A stretch of DNA of 64,000 nucleotides, taken from assembly GCA_012934845.2 (NCBI GenBank), contig WNNJ02001333.1:173371-237370 (forward strand). Reading direction: 5' to 3'. A program made the position numbers and the translations under genes. A model generated the notes under the pieces. It did not search any database and had not been told where the DNA came from. It worked only from the letters and a program-made list of their open reading frames with translations. Origin of the DNA: Pomphorhynchus laevis. Taxonomy: Eukaryota; Acanthocephala; Palaeacanthocephala; Echinorhynchida; Pomphorhynchidae. Shown here piece after piece: positions 1 to 11,300 of the stretch. The first letter of the stretch is position 1; the number at the start of each line of letters is the position of its first letter.

Positions 1-1950
1 CGTATTTTATTGAGTCCGATCAGTGAAGTCTAGTGACTAGCTCACAATGATTTACCTCACCATATTCCAGAATAAAAGAATCATTATTATGTAGATCGTC
101 TTAACATGGATTCACAACGTACAGGTCACAACGATCTCCCTCGATCTTCTTTAAAAATGATAATCGCAATATTTTGATAAAATAACTATATATATGTACT
201 TAACTATATTTGCTTTCGTTCATGCATTTGCAATGTTTAAAGATGTAATATAGGAACATTTTAATATACAGATTTTTGTAGGCTATAAAAATAAAAAAAC
301 GAAAGCCAAACCTTATGATACGAGGCTATATTGTTAATATAGTATTTTTAAATAGTAATATTATATAATTTGGCGCATATTATGTAATTTCGCGTTAAAG
401 ATACAATCTAGAATTTTTGATTATACCTTATTATTAATTAAGTATGTAAAAAAATTCGTTCCGTTTTGTCGAATTTCTAAAGTGAATTAAAAAGATTTGA
501 TATTACTTATTTGATTTTAATAACTTTTTGTCGGGATTTTTTATAAGTATTTAAAATGAGAATTTTAGATACAATCTCCGCTTTCCTCTTATATAGTCTT
601 TATAATACATGTACTCACCGCATGATAATTTAAGCTAGTATTTAATTTAAGTATTATAATAAATTCGATCCAATTCACTCAATATTTTCAAACACGATAC
701 AATTACATCAGGGGCATTAGACATGCGACCCCCAAAGTAGTTTGTATGGCTCGCACAAGAAAAAATCGTATATATAATATCGCCACCCCATATCTTAATA
801 TAAAAATATGTGATGCGGCCGGTGAAATTTTTTGTTGTCATTGCGACCGCAAGTTCGTTCTTATATTGAAGTCCGTAAGCTAGTTAGGGTATTAAAGCCG
901 GCGAGGTCATTCATGATGCGGGTGTCAAGGATATAAAACATGCGGCCGGCGAAGTATTTTGTTCAGCCCGCGGATTATTAATTTCATCATTCTATGTCGT
1001 AATATAAAATATATTTGATACGTACCCGCGATATTTGTTTGTTCATAAAGCTGTCTGCTTGGTTGTTTGATTTTGACAGGCCTAAATTACATCAATATTT
1101 TCAAACTGTTCTATCTACTTTTTATCATACATTTTTAAGAAAGCAAAATCCGTTATATCATACATTTTTTAAAGCGAAAGGTTGTTTTTTAAATTAATTT
1201 ATGTATTAAATATGTTTAAGATAGAGATTACAGTTGTGAAAATATCTTTATGTATCTTGCATATTGTCCGATAATGTCCATCATATTGCCGTCTTGCTTA
1301 TTTCGGGAATGCGTGTAAAATTACGTACTAGATTATTTGGACTAATCAAGTACTCTTGCTTGATTATCAAAAATATTTAATAAAAAATCAACACTATGTG
1401 TCAAAATGAAACAAATGTCAAACTAAAACATTGCCTCTTTGCAACAGCTTTTTTATAAATAATGTAAGCAAGATTAATCAGGTCGGCTTCCTTAACGTTA
1501 ATTATAATTGTATATTCTTAAATTGTTTTTAATTTTTCTCAATAGAGCCGATATTATTTAATTTTGTTAATTTTTGTTTAGTTTGGGTGTATACCTAATG
1601 ATAGATATTCGTTACAAACGTTATTTACTCGGTGTCCAGCCAGACATGTAAGTATCAGTTCCATTTACATTTATCTAAAACATGTGGTGATGATAGTGGA
1701 TGCTTCTTGAACGAATCTATTTGGATGAAAACATTACGATAAATTAATACCATCACATAAAAAACATATTTTACCAAATGATTGACCTTAACATCATCAA
1801 AGAATCTAGATCTTTTGCGCGCAAATGTATTTCTAATTTTTCGACTGCATGCGGGTAGTCAATTTGCTTGCATATTAAGAAAACCGAGACGACAGTTTTA
1901 ATTAAATTAATTGCTCATAAATAGTTGAAAATGATCCATATTATTGATTA
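1..1950. other. A+T-rich DNA without a recognisable gene
   Basis: Only short ORFs are present and none shows a domain I recognise. Two stretches are locally G+C-richer and partly alike: both carry 'atgcggccgg(c/t)gaa' followed by 'ttttgtt', near 812 and 939. They may be an old local duplication. No convincing MSH6 exon was found here, although the 5' half of that gene is missing from the rest of the window. Confidence 0.5.
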
Positions 1951-1952
1951 AG

Positions 1953-2160
1953 AATTATTGAAGCTAGATCAAAGAAAGAAGGAATTTTTTTGATATTTCG
2001 CTAACTACTTCTGTTAGCATCTTCAGTAAAAGATGTCACTGAAGAACTTTCTAAAGTTCTTCAGGGAAGAACTTAGCATCTTCCTAAAGATACTAACAGA
2101 GGTTAGCGAATTACCATAAATAAAATTTTATATTTTCTTTGATCCAGCTCAATAATTCTT
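1953..2160. mobile_element. Palindromic PLE remnant with two hammerhead-like cores
   Basis: The two ends are inverted copies of 'agaattattgaagct(g/a)gatcaaag'. Inside each arm is the motif seen in six other places in this window: CUGAAGAUG, then a GCUAAC/GUUAGC hairpin, then GAAAUAUC. It reads on the minus strand at 1992-2026 and, more decayed, on the plus strand at 2083-2113. The arrangement matches head-to-head tails of Penelope-like elements, whose terminal regions are known to carry hammerhead ribozymes. No protein-coding part remains. Confidence 0.7.
1992..2026 (-). ncRNA. Hammerhead-ribozyme-like motif (PLE type)
   Basis: Read on the minus strand, the parts in order are CUGAAGA, one extra U, a 6-bp helix GCUAAC/GUUAGC closed by a short loop, then GAAA and UAUC. 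CUGANGA and GAAA are the two conserved strands of the hammerhead core, and position 7 is known to tolerate any base. Helix III would be only the self-complementary AUAU, as in PLE hammerheads thought to work as dimers. Catalysis is inferred, not shown. Confidence 0.6.
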
Positions 2161-2451
2161 TAACTTAATTGCGTTGATTTTTAACCCCCAGAAATGGAAA
2201 ATATCAGTGGGACAAATTTTTGTGTTATATTTCTCGAGTTATCTCATCAAATACACATCTAGTTTGAAATAGTAGTTCTCTCAATGTCCACTAATTTAGA
2301 GTAGACGTTTATCAAATGTAATCAAATACAAGATGCGGAAAACTGGTTAACGTGTGTTTAAGCTAGTGTAAAAGATGCAAAGATCGAAGAGCGCCCTATC
2401 GTCTAAACACCTTAAACGGAACCCTGAGCAAACCACCTGAAGTCTAGCCTT

Positions 2452-2745
2452 CTAGTAACAAGAGTTATTCTCTCTATCAAATCGAAATGCCTTAATCACC
2501 TCATTAATACATTTAAAATGAGCATGAAATGTTACTCGATTATAAACCTGCGCAACTGAATCTTGTATAATATCTCGAATAAAGTTGTTCTTAATAATTG
2601 AAATTTCATACATAGCATATAAGCGCATGTTAAATAAATCTACATACACAATGTTACTGACATCCTTGGGATTCCAATCATATTTTACATGTCTTTTCTG
2701 AAATAGTGTCTTTGCAAGATGGAATCTATTCCGCATTAGCGACAA
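2452..2745 (-). CDS. Unrecognised ORF
   Basis: About 97 codons are open on the minus strand, starting at TTG, and the frame continues a little upstream before a stop. The peptide is basic and carries no motif I recognise. It may be an exon or a decayed retroelement piece. Its length is only modestly above chance for this base composition. Confidence 0.2.
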   Translation of the reverse strand: MSLMRNRFHLAKTLFQKRHVKYDWNPKDVSNIVYVDLFNMRLYAMYEISIIKNNFIRDIIQDSVAQVYNRVTFHAHFKCINEVIKAFRFDRENNSCY

Positions 2746-2759
2746 TGTCCTTTGACATG

Positions 2760-3850
2760 CAGAGGTGCCGATTTCGCTTGTTTATTTTGTATTTATCAAA
2801 CTTAACGGGTCGATGATATTTGTCAAGTTAGCTATTTGCTCTTTTATGCATTACTCCTATTAGGATTTATTGTCCAAACGGTCTCATTATGCAATCTTTC
2901 AAAGATGATCTCTTTTCATACCTAACTTAAAAGTTTTGGACGATATATGAACGCATTCGAATTTCAGATCGGGCTAAAAATGATAAATCATCAATTCTCA
3001 ATTTACCTACCAATATAGGAGAAATGATCAGTGTATGTCCGTCATTGATCACAATTTTGTTACTGATCTTCCCCTTATTTTTCGATTAGAGATGATCAAT
3101 TGATCAATACTAGTTCGATCACAAATATAAAAAGGTATGTATATGATTTCGAGGACCAATCAATTTTAAATATTCAAAGCTGATCAAAGTCATTTTTGGT
3201 ACTAATAAAATTCACAGCATTTGCGTATCAGCGCTGCATAACATTAAGAACTATATATCACCAACTATTATAAAAGGTATTGTTGACATGACAAAGGCTG
3301 CCGTCAAAAATGTTTCGTCTCTCATCACCCTTTGCTCGATTGTAAGCGGTCCAAGTAAATTTTATGTTGTAGATTGCAACTTTTCAATTTATTATATGTA
3401 AGGTATTCAATGCATCTGTGACCGAAATACATCTTTAAACAACGTTTTGCAAACAAATTTCAACAACGCTTTTAAAACACTGCGACGTCATAGATTCTTA
3501 TAGGGATGATTTATCTACTCTTCTTATGTGCCAATCTGCATACAATAATCGCACCCTACACATCATGATTAATGTATTCGGTTGTTATGTTATTACCGAC
3601 CTTAATGAGAACAGAAGCAACCTTATTAGAGATATGATCAAAATATCTCTTATTAGAGATAAGATTCAAGGGAAGCTTTAGCATCCAAATCTGATGGTGT
3701 AATTCCTTTAAGTGCACAAGCTTGAATTACCTAATTTTTTATTTCAGAAATTCGAACTGAATGATCCTTTCAGTTTCACAGTCAAATGATTTAGAATAAC
3801 TTTTGTTTGAATGTTTAACTATTTTAACATTATTTGCTACAACCATTTTA
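2760..3850. other. Gene-free A+T-rich stretch
   Basis: Nothing I can name is seen here. A short duplication of 'cttattagagat' lies near 3622 and 3650. If the MSH6 transcript begins upstream of the window, this stretch would be intron. Confidence 0.4.
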
Positions 3851-3854
3851 ACAG

Positions 3855-3889
3855 CAAGTGCTTACCTCTACTTTAGGGTTTACTTGAGG
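3855..3889 (+). CDS. MSH6: Possible small MSH6 exon (tentative)
   Basis: After a fair acceptor (ttttaacag) the frame reads SAYLYFRVYLR and stops at a donor (agg|gtataa) in phase 0, the phase needed by the exon at 5217. Joined, the peptide ...[19 protein letters not shown] has the spacing of the human MSH6 lever segment YLKKCL...NFEEY. The exon is only 35 nt and the match is weak, so it is not counted in the main model. Confidence 0.3.
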
Positions 3890-4006
3890 GTATAAATCCT
3901 TTACTTGAGTCGTACTGCTAGCTATTTATGGTCTAATTATCTTCGTAAATAATAAACACTAGAGTTAACTAGTACTCACAAATTAAATATTTAACACAAC
4001 AAAAAG

Positions 4007-4038
4007 TCAACTTTAAAAATTTAAAGTTGACTTTTAAT
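4007..4038. repeat. Perfect short palindrome
   Basis: AAAAGTCAACTTTA and its reverse complement face each other across about four bases. A third, partial copy of 'aaaaagtcaactt' follows at about 4070. It lies in the outer flank of the Naiad tail and could be part of that element's terminal repeat. Confidence 0.6.
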
Positions 4039-4430
4039 TGTCTGTTTGTAGACATTTTGTTTTACGACAAAAAGTCAACTTCATAATTATGGAGCTTGTC
4101 GAGTTACAACTCGTATGTTTTTAATTTTTATAAGTAAGTAGCCGTTAGGGCAGAATTGTGCTTGATTGTTTGTAAATGTAATACAAAAATGTTCGAATTA
4201 CAAAAAAAATCAAATCAGCTAACTGAGTCTAAGTATTAAAAAATAATTATAAAATAAACAAAACATAATTATGCTAAATCAAAAAGTAATAATAAAATAA
4301 TAAAATTAATAATTGTTTTTTAGATTTTCTATAATTTAAATCAAGTTAAAATAAAAAAATGAAATTTAAAATAAACGTCATTTTTATGAATTAACTAATA
4401 AATAACAGACGTTGTATCAGAATAAGAATT

Positions 4431-4533
4431 AGAGGTCATCAGGAGGAACTGCTATGCTATCAGGTTTATGCCCCTAACTCCTCTACCCAACATAGCAGCG
4501 GGGCCAAATACATGCTAATGATGTATTTCCTCT
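4431..4533 (-). ncRNA. Type-II hammerhead-like three-way junction (Naiad copy A)
   Basis: On the minus strand the order is AGAG, GAAA, then hairpin UACAU/AUGUA (with further A-U pairs), UUU, then hairpin CUGCUAUG/CAUAGCAG with a long loop, then CUGAUGA, C, CUCU. AGAG pairs with CUCU and closes a three-way junction. Both conserved hammerhead core strands are intact, in the circular order of a type-II hammerhead. It lies directly 3' of the RT stop codon. Three other copies (5572, 6876, 9819) keep the fold. Confidence 0.6.
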
Positions 4534-4572
4534 GAAATAACTATCTAGTATCTTATTCTAATGCAAAGTATA

Positions 4573-4914
4573 TTATTTATTATCCATCCATAAAAATTTG
4601 CCACTTAAGAGTTTAAATTTATTCTTTATATTATTGTGTTGATTTATATATTTTACTATTTTCTGCTTGATGTTATTTTTATAGTAACCTAGTTTAAAAT
4701 ATGTATCTATTAAATTATTTAAATGATTTTTAAGAAAGCCAATATCATTACATATTGTTGCAATTCTTAAAATTTCATTATTTAATGTATTATATTTTAT
4801 ATTATATGGTATGCATGAATGCTCCTGCAAAAATATGTTTCTTGTAAGTTTAAATATGTCATCTTTACGATATAAATTAATAGTAGTTTTAGTTAATGTT
4901 AATTTAATGTTCAT
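4573..4914 (-). pseudogene. PLE (Naiad-type) reverse transcriptase C-terminus, fragment
   Basis: 113 codons are open, with the pattern [15 protein letters not shown]...[24 protein letters not shown]...LLSGKFLWMDNK. This is the region after RT motif C in Penelope-like RTs. A diverged second copy lies at about 10330-9960, and related pieces are at about 5480-5520 and 21060-21270 on the plus strand. The ATG is not the true start, because homology continues upstream into the YIDD box. Confidence 0.65.
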
Positions 4915-5216
4915 ATCTAGATATACACCTTCTTTATCATTAATATTGATTTTATTAAGAATAAGGCTACTTGGATAAATTTGTTCACTTATAGAATAGT
5001 TTTTTTAGAGTTAAATACACATATATCATCAATATATCTAAATATATGTTTTATATAATTTAGATTTAATTTTTAAACAGTTATGAACAAATTCATATTC
5101 TATAATGTTCAAAACATGTATATAAACAATTTTAGTTTAATTTGAAATTCTAGTAAGATTCTGTTAAACATTGAATTTTTTAGATTTTAGTAAGAAAGCA
5201 ATCAATATTCTGTCAG

Positions 5217-5367
5217 TTCCTGCCCGTCACTAACGACTGCTTTGTCGAATATATCCATTGCGATAAACTAGAAGAAAGCCGACGTGTTTTAAACCCTATT
5301 CATATTGAATCCCTGTTTAATGGCTCCTTTCCTCCAAAATTTGTCGATATTTTTAATATCTCTAGAG
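5217..5367 (+). CDS. MSH6: MSH6 exon (lever domain)
   Basis: It encodes [20 protein letters not shown]... between acceptor 'ttctgtcag' and donor 'gag|gtatgt'. It begins in phase 0 and leaves one base (G), which with AC of the next exon makes an Asp codon. Similarity to other MSH6 proteins is weak here; phase and position are the main support. Naiad tails stand on both sides of it. Confidence 0.7.
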
Positions 5368-8300
5368 GTATGTAGAATTGTTTTTATTATTTAACATTTC
5401 ATTCCTTTAGTTTCGAAGTATATAGTATGATTATTAAATGATAACAATTTGATATTAGTTGAATTTGGTTTTATAAATATTAGCTCTTAAGTGGAAAATC
5501 TTTACGGATAGATAACAAGTAATATACTTTATATCAGAATAAGAAATTACGCTAGATTTTCGCATTACATAAAAGGATATACATTATTAGAATGTATTTT
5601 GCCTGATGCTATGCTCCGTAGAGTAATATGGTCGAACCATGATAACGTAGCAGTTTCTCTTTTTGTGGCCTTTAATCAGTACTAAAATAAATATTATATT
5701 AATAAAATCTTTTTTAATTTCATGTTTTTCTCTACTGATCAGTTCAAAAGCAAACTAAGTCGTAGAAATTATTTTCTTAATTTTAAGACACATTTCCATT
5801 TTTAAATTTATCGTACAAAATATGTAGCATCAATTAAGACGTAGTTGTTGCTGGGACCGTCTTATATAAAAATATTTTATTCATTTTTTAAATTATAACG
5901 GTATACAGCAAAAAGAAAGTTAATAAGTTGTTTTCAATATTACATGCTGAATATTCAACATATTATATTCAACATATAATATTCAGCATAAATAATATAT
6001 CTAATAAATCTATATATAAACTGATCTATAAACTGATTAATAGCATTTTTATTTTTATAAATTTTATTTTAAGTAAACACAAACAACCCAGGGCTGTGTT
6101 TTTTCTTGATAAATATGCACGAATGCATTGCGATTCTTCTGCAGAAAACTTTAATATAGCGCAGTTCAGTATTTTTGTTAAGATTTCTTAATTACCGCTT
6201 ATTGCTATTGTTCAGTTGAATGATTTATAGTAACCAAGAAATAATAATTTTGAATTATTTTTATATTTTGCTTGATACTTATGAAATCATCATTAATGTT
6301 TTATATGAAGCGTTTTTGTTACAATTTCGGATTATGTTGCTATTAGTGTCAATAACAATGCACAATGCACATCAATAGATCGTTTATTAATAATTATTGG
6401 GGCTGGATCAAAGAGAAGAGGATTTGTTTTAGATATTTCGCTAACTTCTGTATGAATGTTCAGAAAATTACTAATTACTAAGCATCTTCCGAAAATTACT
6501 TTAGAAATGTAATTTTCTGAAGATGCTCTAGCAGAGGTTAGCGCAAACTTTTATAATCCTAAATCTTTCAAGCATTAACATTATCGATGTTGATACATCA
6601 ATAAATTCACAATTATTTGAGCATTACTTTATTTCAACTAATGATAATTGTATAAATATATGGCCGTAGCATATTATTATAAATAGCTGGTCGTAAAACT
6701 AATTACGACCAGCTATTAATTAATTAATAGCTGGTCGTAATTAATAGCCGGTTGTTAATTAATTAATTAATTTTGTAGTTATTTTTCCTTTTTTAAACAC
6801 TACGAATTAGTAACGACTAATCACTCACGGTAATTCATTTGAAATTAAGTTTTATTATTTAAAGGTCAGATTCATCAGAGTAAGTACATCATTAGCATGT
6901 ATTTGTCCCTGTTCTTATGCTGTGTCGAGGAATAGAGGCAGAAACCTGATTTCAAAGCAGTTCCTTCTGATGATTTCTATTTTTCATTCGAATGGGTCGT
7001 ATATTATTTATTAATCAAATAAAAAAGATTTTTATTTTTAATTTTAACTTTATAAAATATAACTAATATAAAATTTTATATTTATTATTTATAACTTTTT
7101 ATCTTTATTTTAAATTTATATATAGTAATTTCTTTTTAATTTAAATTTTATTGTAATTTATTTCTGTTTAATACTAGATTACTTCTAATTTATACTAAAT
7201 TAATAATAATTCTAGATTAATACTAGTTAATACTAGATTATTTCTAATTTTATTTCTAATTTAATACTAGTTTATTTCTAATTTAAATATTAGATTCAAT
7301 TAGCTGATCTGATTACTCTTTTGTATATTTAAGGGAACAATAGAATATACGCAAAACAAGAATCTCACCAAGCAATGTTAGATGCATTCGCATATCTACT
7401 TTAGTAAATTATCACATGTTTGTAAATTGTTTTTATTGTTTTAATTTGCCTATAGCTATCTACAAATTTGTAAAATCGATAGGAGTATATTATCCCGAAG
7501 GAACATTATTTTCTACAATGGAAAATTTTCTAATGCTTCAAAATTGTTTATGGTTTGTTTTCTTTGTTAGCGTTATTACTATGCATGTACTGAGTTGTGT
7601 CTAGCATATAGACGGCATTGCCATGCGGTCATTAGGAGTTACCGGGCTTGGAGACAATAGCCTTGAGAGCGTAATTGATTTTTGCTGCACCAAACCAGGT
7701 AGGCATAACGACTTTGCTAATTTATACAAATATTTCTGAATTTAAATTTATATTTTAATAAATAGCAGAAATTTTCGTTAATATTCAATTACATTTATTA
7801 CTTAGAATTAAACTGCTCTCTTGTTTTTAAACTATTTCCTAGTGTCTGGATGATTTGTAATGATGTTTTAATTTACATTATCCTTATAATAATGTTGTCA
7901 TAACTAATTTTTTAAAGGGTGACTAACTTAAATTTATTTTACAATTTCTTTTATAATAAAAGTCGTATACGAAATTCTTTTAACTTTTTATTTGAAACGG
8001 AATGAGACATTCTGGGGGGAATAATTATTTTTGTATCTAAATGCCATTCCCAGAAAAAAGAAATTGAATATTTCTTTGATATTTCGTTCGCTAACCGCGG
8101 ACATTATCAAGAAGTATCTGAAACAATAAAACAAGTTAAGTTACAATGTATGAAAAACAAAATCATTTTGGACATTCAAATTTGGTTCGAGGATCTTTAT
8201 AGCGACAGCCTCCATAACTAATCGGCGTTTTAAGTTAGGCTCGGAAATCAAAACTGACACATTGTCAAAGTCGATGTCATGCCCAGTTTGATGAGCATGG

Positions 8301-11300
8301 TCTGCTAATGCCGACTGCGCTGATGTTGTGAGTGCCTTCTTATGTTCTTTTAATCTAGTTTTTAGAGTACGTCCAGTTTGTCCAATGTATATGCTTATAC
8401 AATCCCTACACCCAACCTTGTACACTACACCCATCTTATCAAAATAAGTTCTTCTTGGTTTGGTGACTAGTGAATCAAGATGATATGTACATCGGGTACC
8501 ATAAAACATTTTTAATGGTAATCCTGACTGGAAAACGAACCTCTTTATTTTATTAAGAATATCCTCACTTAAACTACCCATTGCGGGAATATAGAAGCAG
8601 TGTTTCAATTTTTGAGGACCAATTAAGTTGGATTGCGCGGAAGTGTGAATGCGTTCTTTTGTTTTCTTAATTATTCTATGTAAGATATCTATCGGGTAGC
8701 CTAGAGATGTAAATATTCTCAAAACTTTGCTTAATTCGGCGTTTAGATAAATTTTAACTTTTAACTTTGACCGATTTTCAGCTAAGCACAAATTACCTAT
8801 TGGCATATATTTATTTAGTTAAATATTTTTTAGTTTTAATTTTAATTTAGTTTTATAATACAGGAACAATTATGATTTCGATTACTTATTATCCGTGTGC
8901 CTATCATGTACTTACATTTTCATCAATTAACTATTAATTTATTTTTAAGATACAGCAATTGAAGTTCATTTTTTCTTAAAATACATATTTAATTATCTCT
9001 ATTGCAACTTATTGTTCAGTTATATTACCTTATTGTTCAGTTATATTATTAAACTGAACAACTTATTATTAAACTGAACAACTTATTGTTCAGTTATATT
9101 ATCTATATTGCAACTTTTTGTTCAGTTATATTGTTCAGTTGTATTTCTAGAAAGCAATTTTGTTTTTATGATGACCATCTCAGGGTTTTCTACATGACCT
9201 TGTCCTTCTTAAAACCCGTTATGTTTTTGAGTATATTAGTTATAAACTCCTTATCTTGATACACCTTTTGTAGTGATTTAAAACATTGTACGTATGTTCA
9301 AAATGCCCTAACTAGAGAAGACAAATTGAATTTTAATTCAGCTTGTTCATCAATCCTGTTGATATATTAGATGCAAGTGAATCTAAATTGTTTATGGATC
9401 ATTTTCATTACGCATGGATAAGTGAATGTTTTCAAGTATGGATTTGTAAATATCACAACTACTGTCCACATAATTTTCAATTATATTTTTATAATGTTTT
9501 ACCGTTAGTAGTATTAAGCATAGATGATAGATGTATAAATTAGATCAGCTAATTGAGTCTACGCATTTTATATTGTATATAAATTTAAAATAAAAAATAA
9601 AAATTCAAAATAAATTTAAAAATAAATTTATTAATAAATTTAATAAATTTTAAAATTCAAAATAAAATTTAAATCATTAAATAAAAATTAAATTATTAAT
9701 AATTGTTATATAAACTTTTATATAATTCATATAAAGTCAATTTAAAATTGAAATTTAAAATAAGTAAATTTTTATGAATTGACTAATAAATAAGAGACGA
9801 TTTATCGGAATAAGGATTAAAGGTTATCCATATGAAATGTTCTGTTAACAGGTTTTAGCCCTATTTCTAGACTCAACATAGCAGCGGTGCCAAATACATG
9901 CTGATGACATATTTCCTTTTATGAAATTTGATTATCTAGCAACCTATTCCAATACAACCTATTCCAATATTATTTATTATCCATCCATTAAAATTCTCTG
10001 CTTAGGAGTTTTGTTTTATCTTTATTAATATTTTGTTGATTTTTATATTTTACTATTTTTTATTTGATTTTTATAGTAACCTAGTTTAAAATATGTATCT
10101 ATTAAATTATTTAAATGATTTTGAAGAAAGCCAATATCATTACATATTGTTGCAATTCTTAAAATTTCATTATTTAATGTATTATATTTTATATTATATG
10201 GTATGCATGAATGCTCATGCAAAAATATGTTTCTTGTAAATTTAAATATGTCATCTTTACGATATAAATTAATAGTAGTTTTAAGTTAATGTTAATTTAA
10301 TGTTCATATCTAGATATATACCTTTATTGATCATAAATATTGGTTTTATTAAGAATTAGGCTACCTAGATAAATTTGTTCCCTAATTGGAAAAATTATTA
10401 GAGTTAAATACACATATATCATCAATATATCGAAATAAATATTTAATATCTTTATATAATTTGGATTTATTTTTATAATTTTGGATTTATTTTTAATAAT
10501 TTCTGTTAGATAGACGTTATAGTCATTATAACAAATATACGTATATCATTTCATACGTTTTATTAAGTTTCTCAACGCTTCTTTAATATCTGCTAAATCT
10601 AAAGTTAAATTTAGTAAACTCTATTATAAACACACAATTCGATATCGTGTTGAAATGAAAACTAAGTTTTTTTTTACCAAAAATATGACAAATTATTTGC
10701 GATAACAACAATTTTTTTATCGATTACCGTGTTCAACGTGAGTTTGAATAAGCTTAGCGTTTGACTTTAGGCAAACGCTTACTTAGGCAATGGTTGATGC
10801 AACCTAGTTGCGATTTGGATACAATTCGAGAGCGCGTTGAAATTGTCGAGTCGTTTTCAAACTCAGCATATGGGTTCGAGGAGCTTCGAACTAAACTTAA
10901 AGCAATTCCGGATCTAGAACGCTCTCTCATGTGGTATTTGAGTAGTTATACATGATAATTTAATATTTAATATGTAAAATTTATATGCACGAATGTCAAT
11001 TTAGTTATAGATTGATGGAGCGATTTGAAGTTTTTATATAACTATTTTAAATTTGAATTTTCATTAGCTAACTGCTATTATCTTCAGGACAAAAATACAC
11101 ACAAAACATTTTAAAAAAGGTGTTCAAAATTTGCTGGTTGTACGTTTACTATTATAGTGCAGCAGTTCAAACGACTATATATCGAAACAAATTGTAAACA
11201 TACTGTACTTTTTGTGTGTGATTTTGTCCTGATAATGATAGCGGTTAGCTATTGAAAATTGGCCTTTAAAATAAATACATAAATACATCCGTTTCTAAAT

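Larger units (their letters stand above)
4210..5110 (-). mobile_element. Naiad-type PLE, 3' tail (copy A)
   Basis: A truncated Penelope-like element lies on the minus strand. At about 5030 the frame reads [10 protein letters not shown], which is the RT catalytic box C with its YIDD. The RT C-terminus follows at 4914-4573, then a structured RNA region (4533-4431) and an A+T-rich end with 'atcagctaa(c/t)tgagtcta', shared with copies B and C. The protein resembles the Naiad-type element at 44.5 kb in composition and in its N/K/I-rich codon use. It stands just upstream of an MSH6 exon, in opposite orientation to the gene. Confidence 0.7.
8040..8815 (-). mobile_element. Canonical Penelope-like element, 5'-truncated
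   Basis: Holds the 3' end of the RT-endonuclease ORF (8806-8141) and, after the stop, a hammerhead-like core (8111-8078). It lies inside the MSH6 intron 7699-10770 on the opposite strand. The RT palm is missing. Confidence 0.8.

Noticed and set aside
3284-3370. Frame AAVKNVSSLITLCSIVSG as an MSH6 exon
   Set aside because: Has codon-like composition but no splice sites in a consistent phase and no clear match to an MSH6 segment.
7416-7604. 62-codon hydrophobic plus ORF
   Set aside because: It ends at the acceptor region of the MSH6 exon at 7612 and shows no family. It is most likely T-rich intron sequence.
9895-9930. Plus-strand 'ctgatgacat...atgaaat' read as a type-I hammerhead
   Set aside because: Helix II does not form in this orientation. 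The same DNA read on the minus strand gives the junction fold shared with three other copies.
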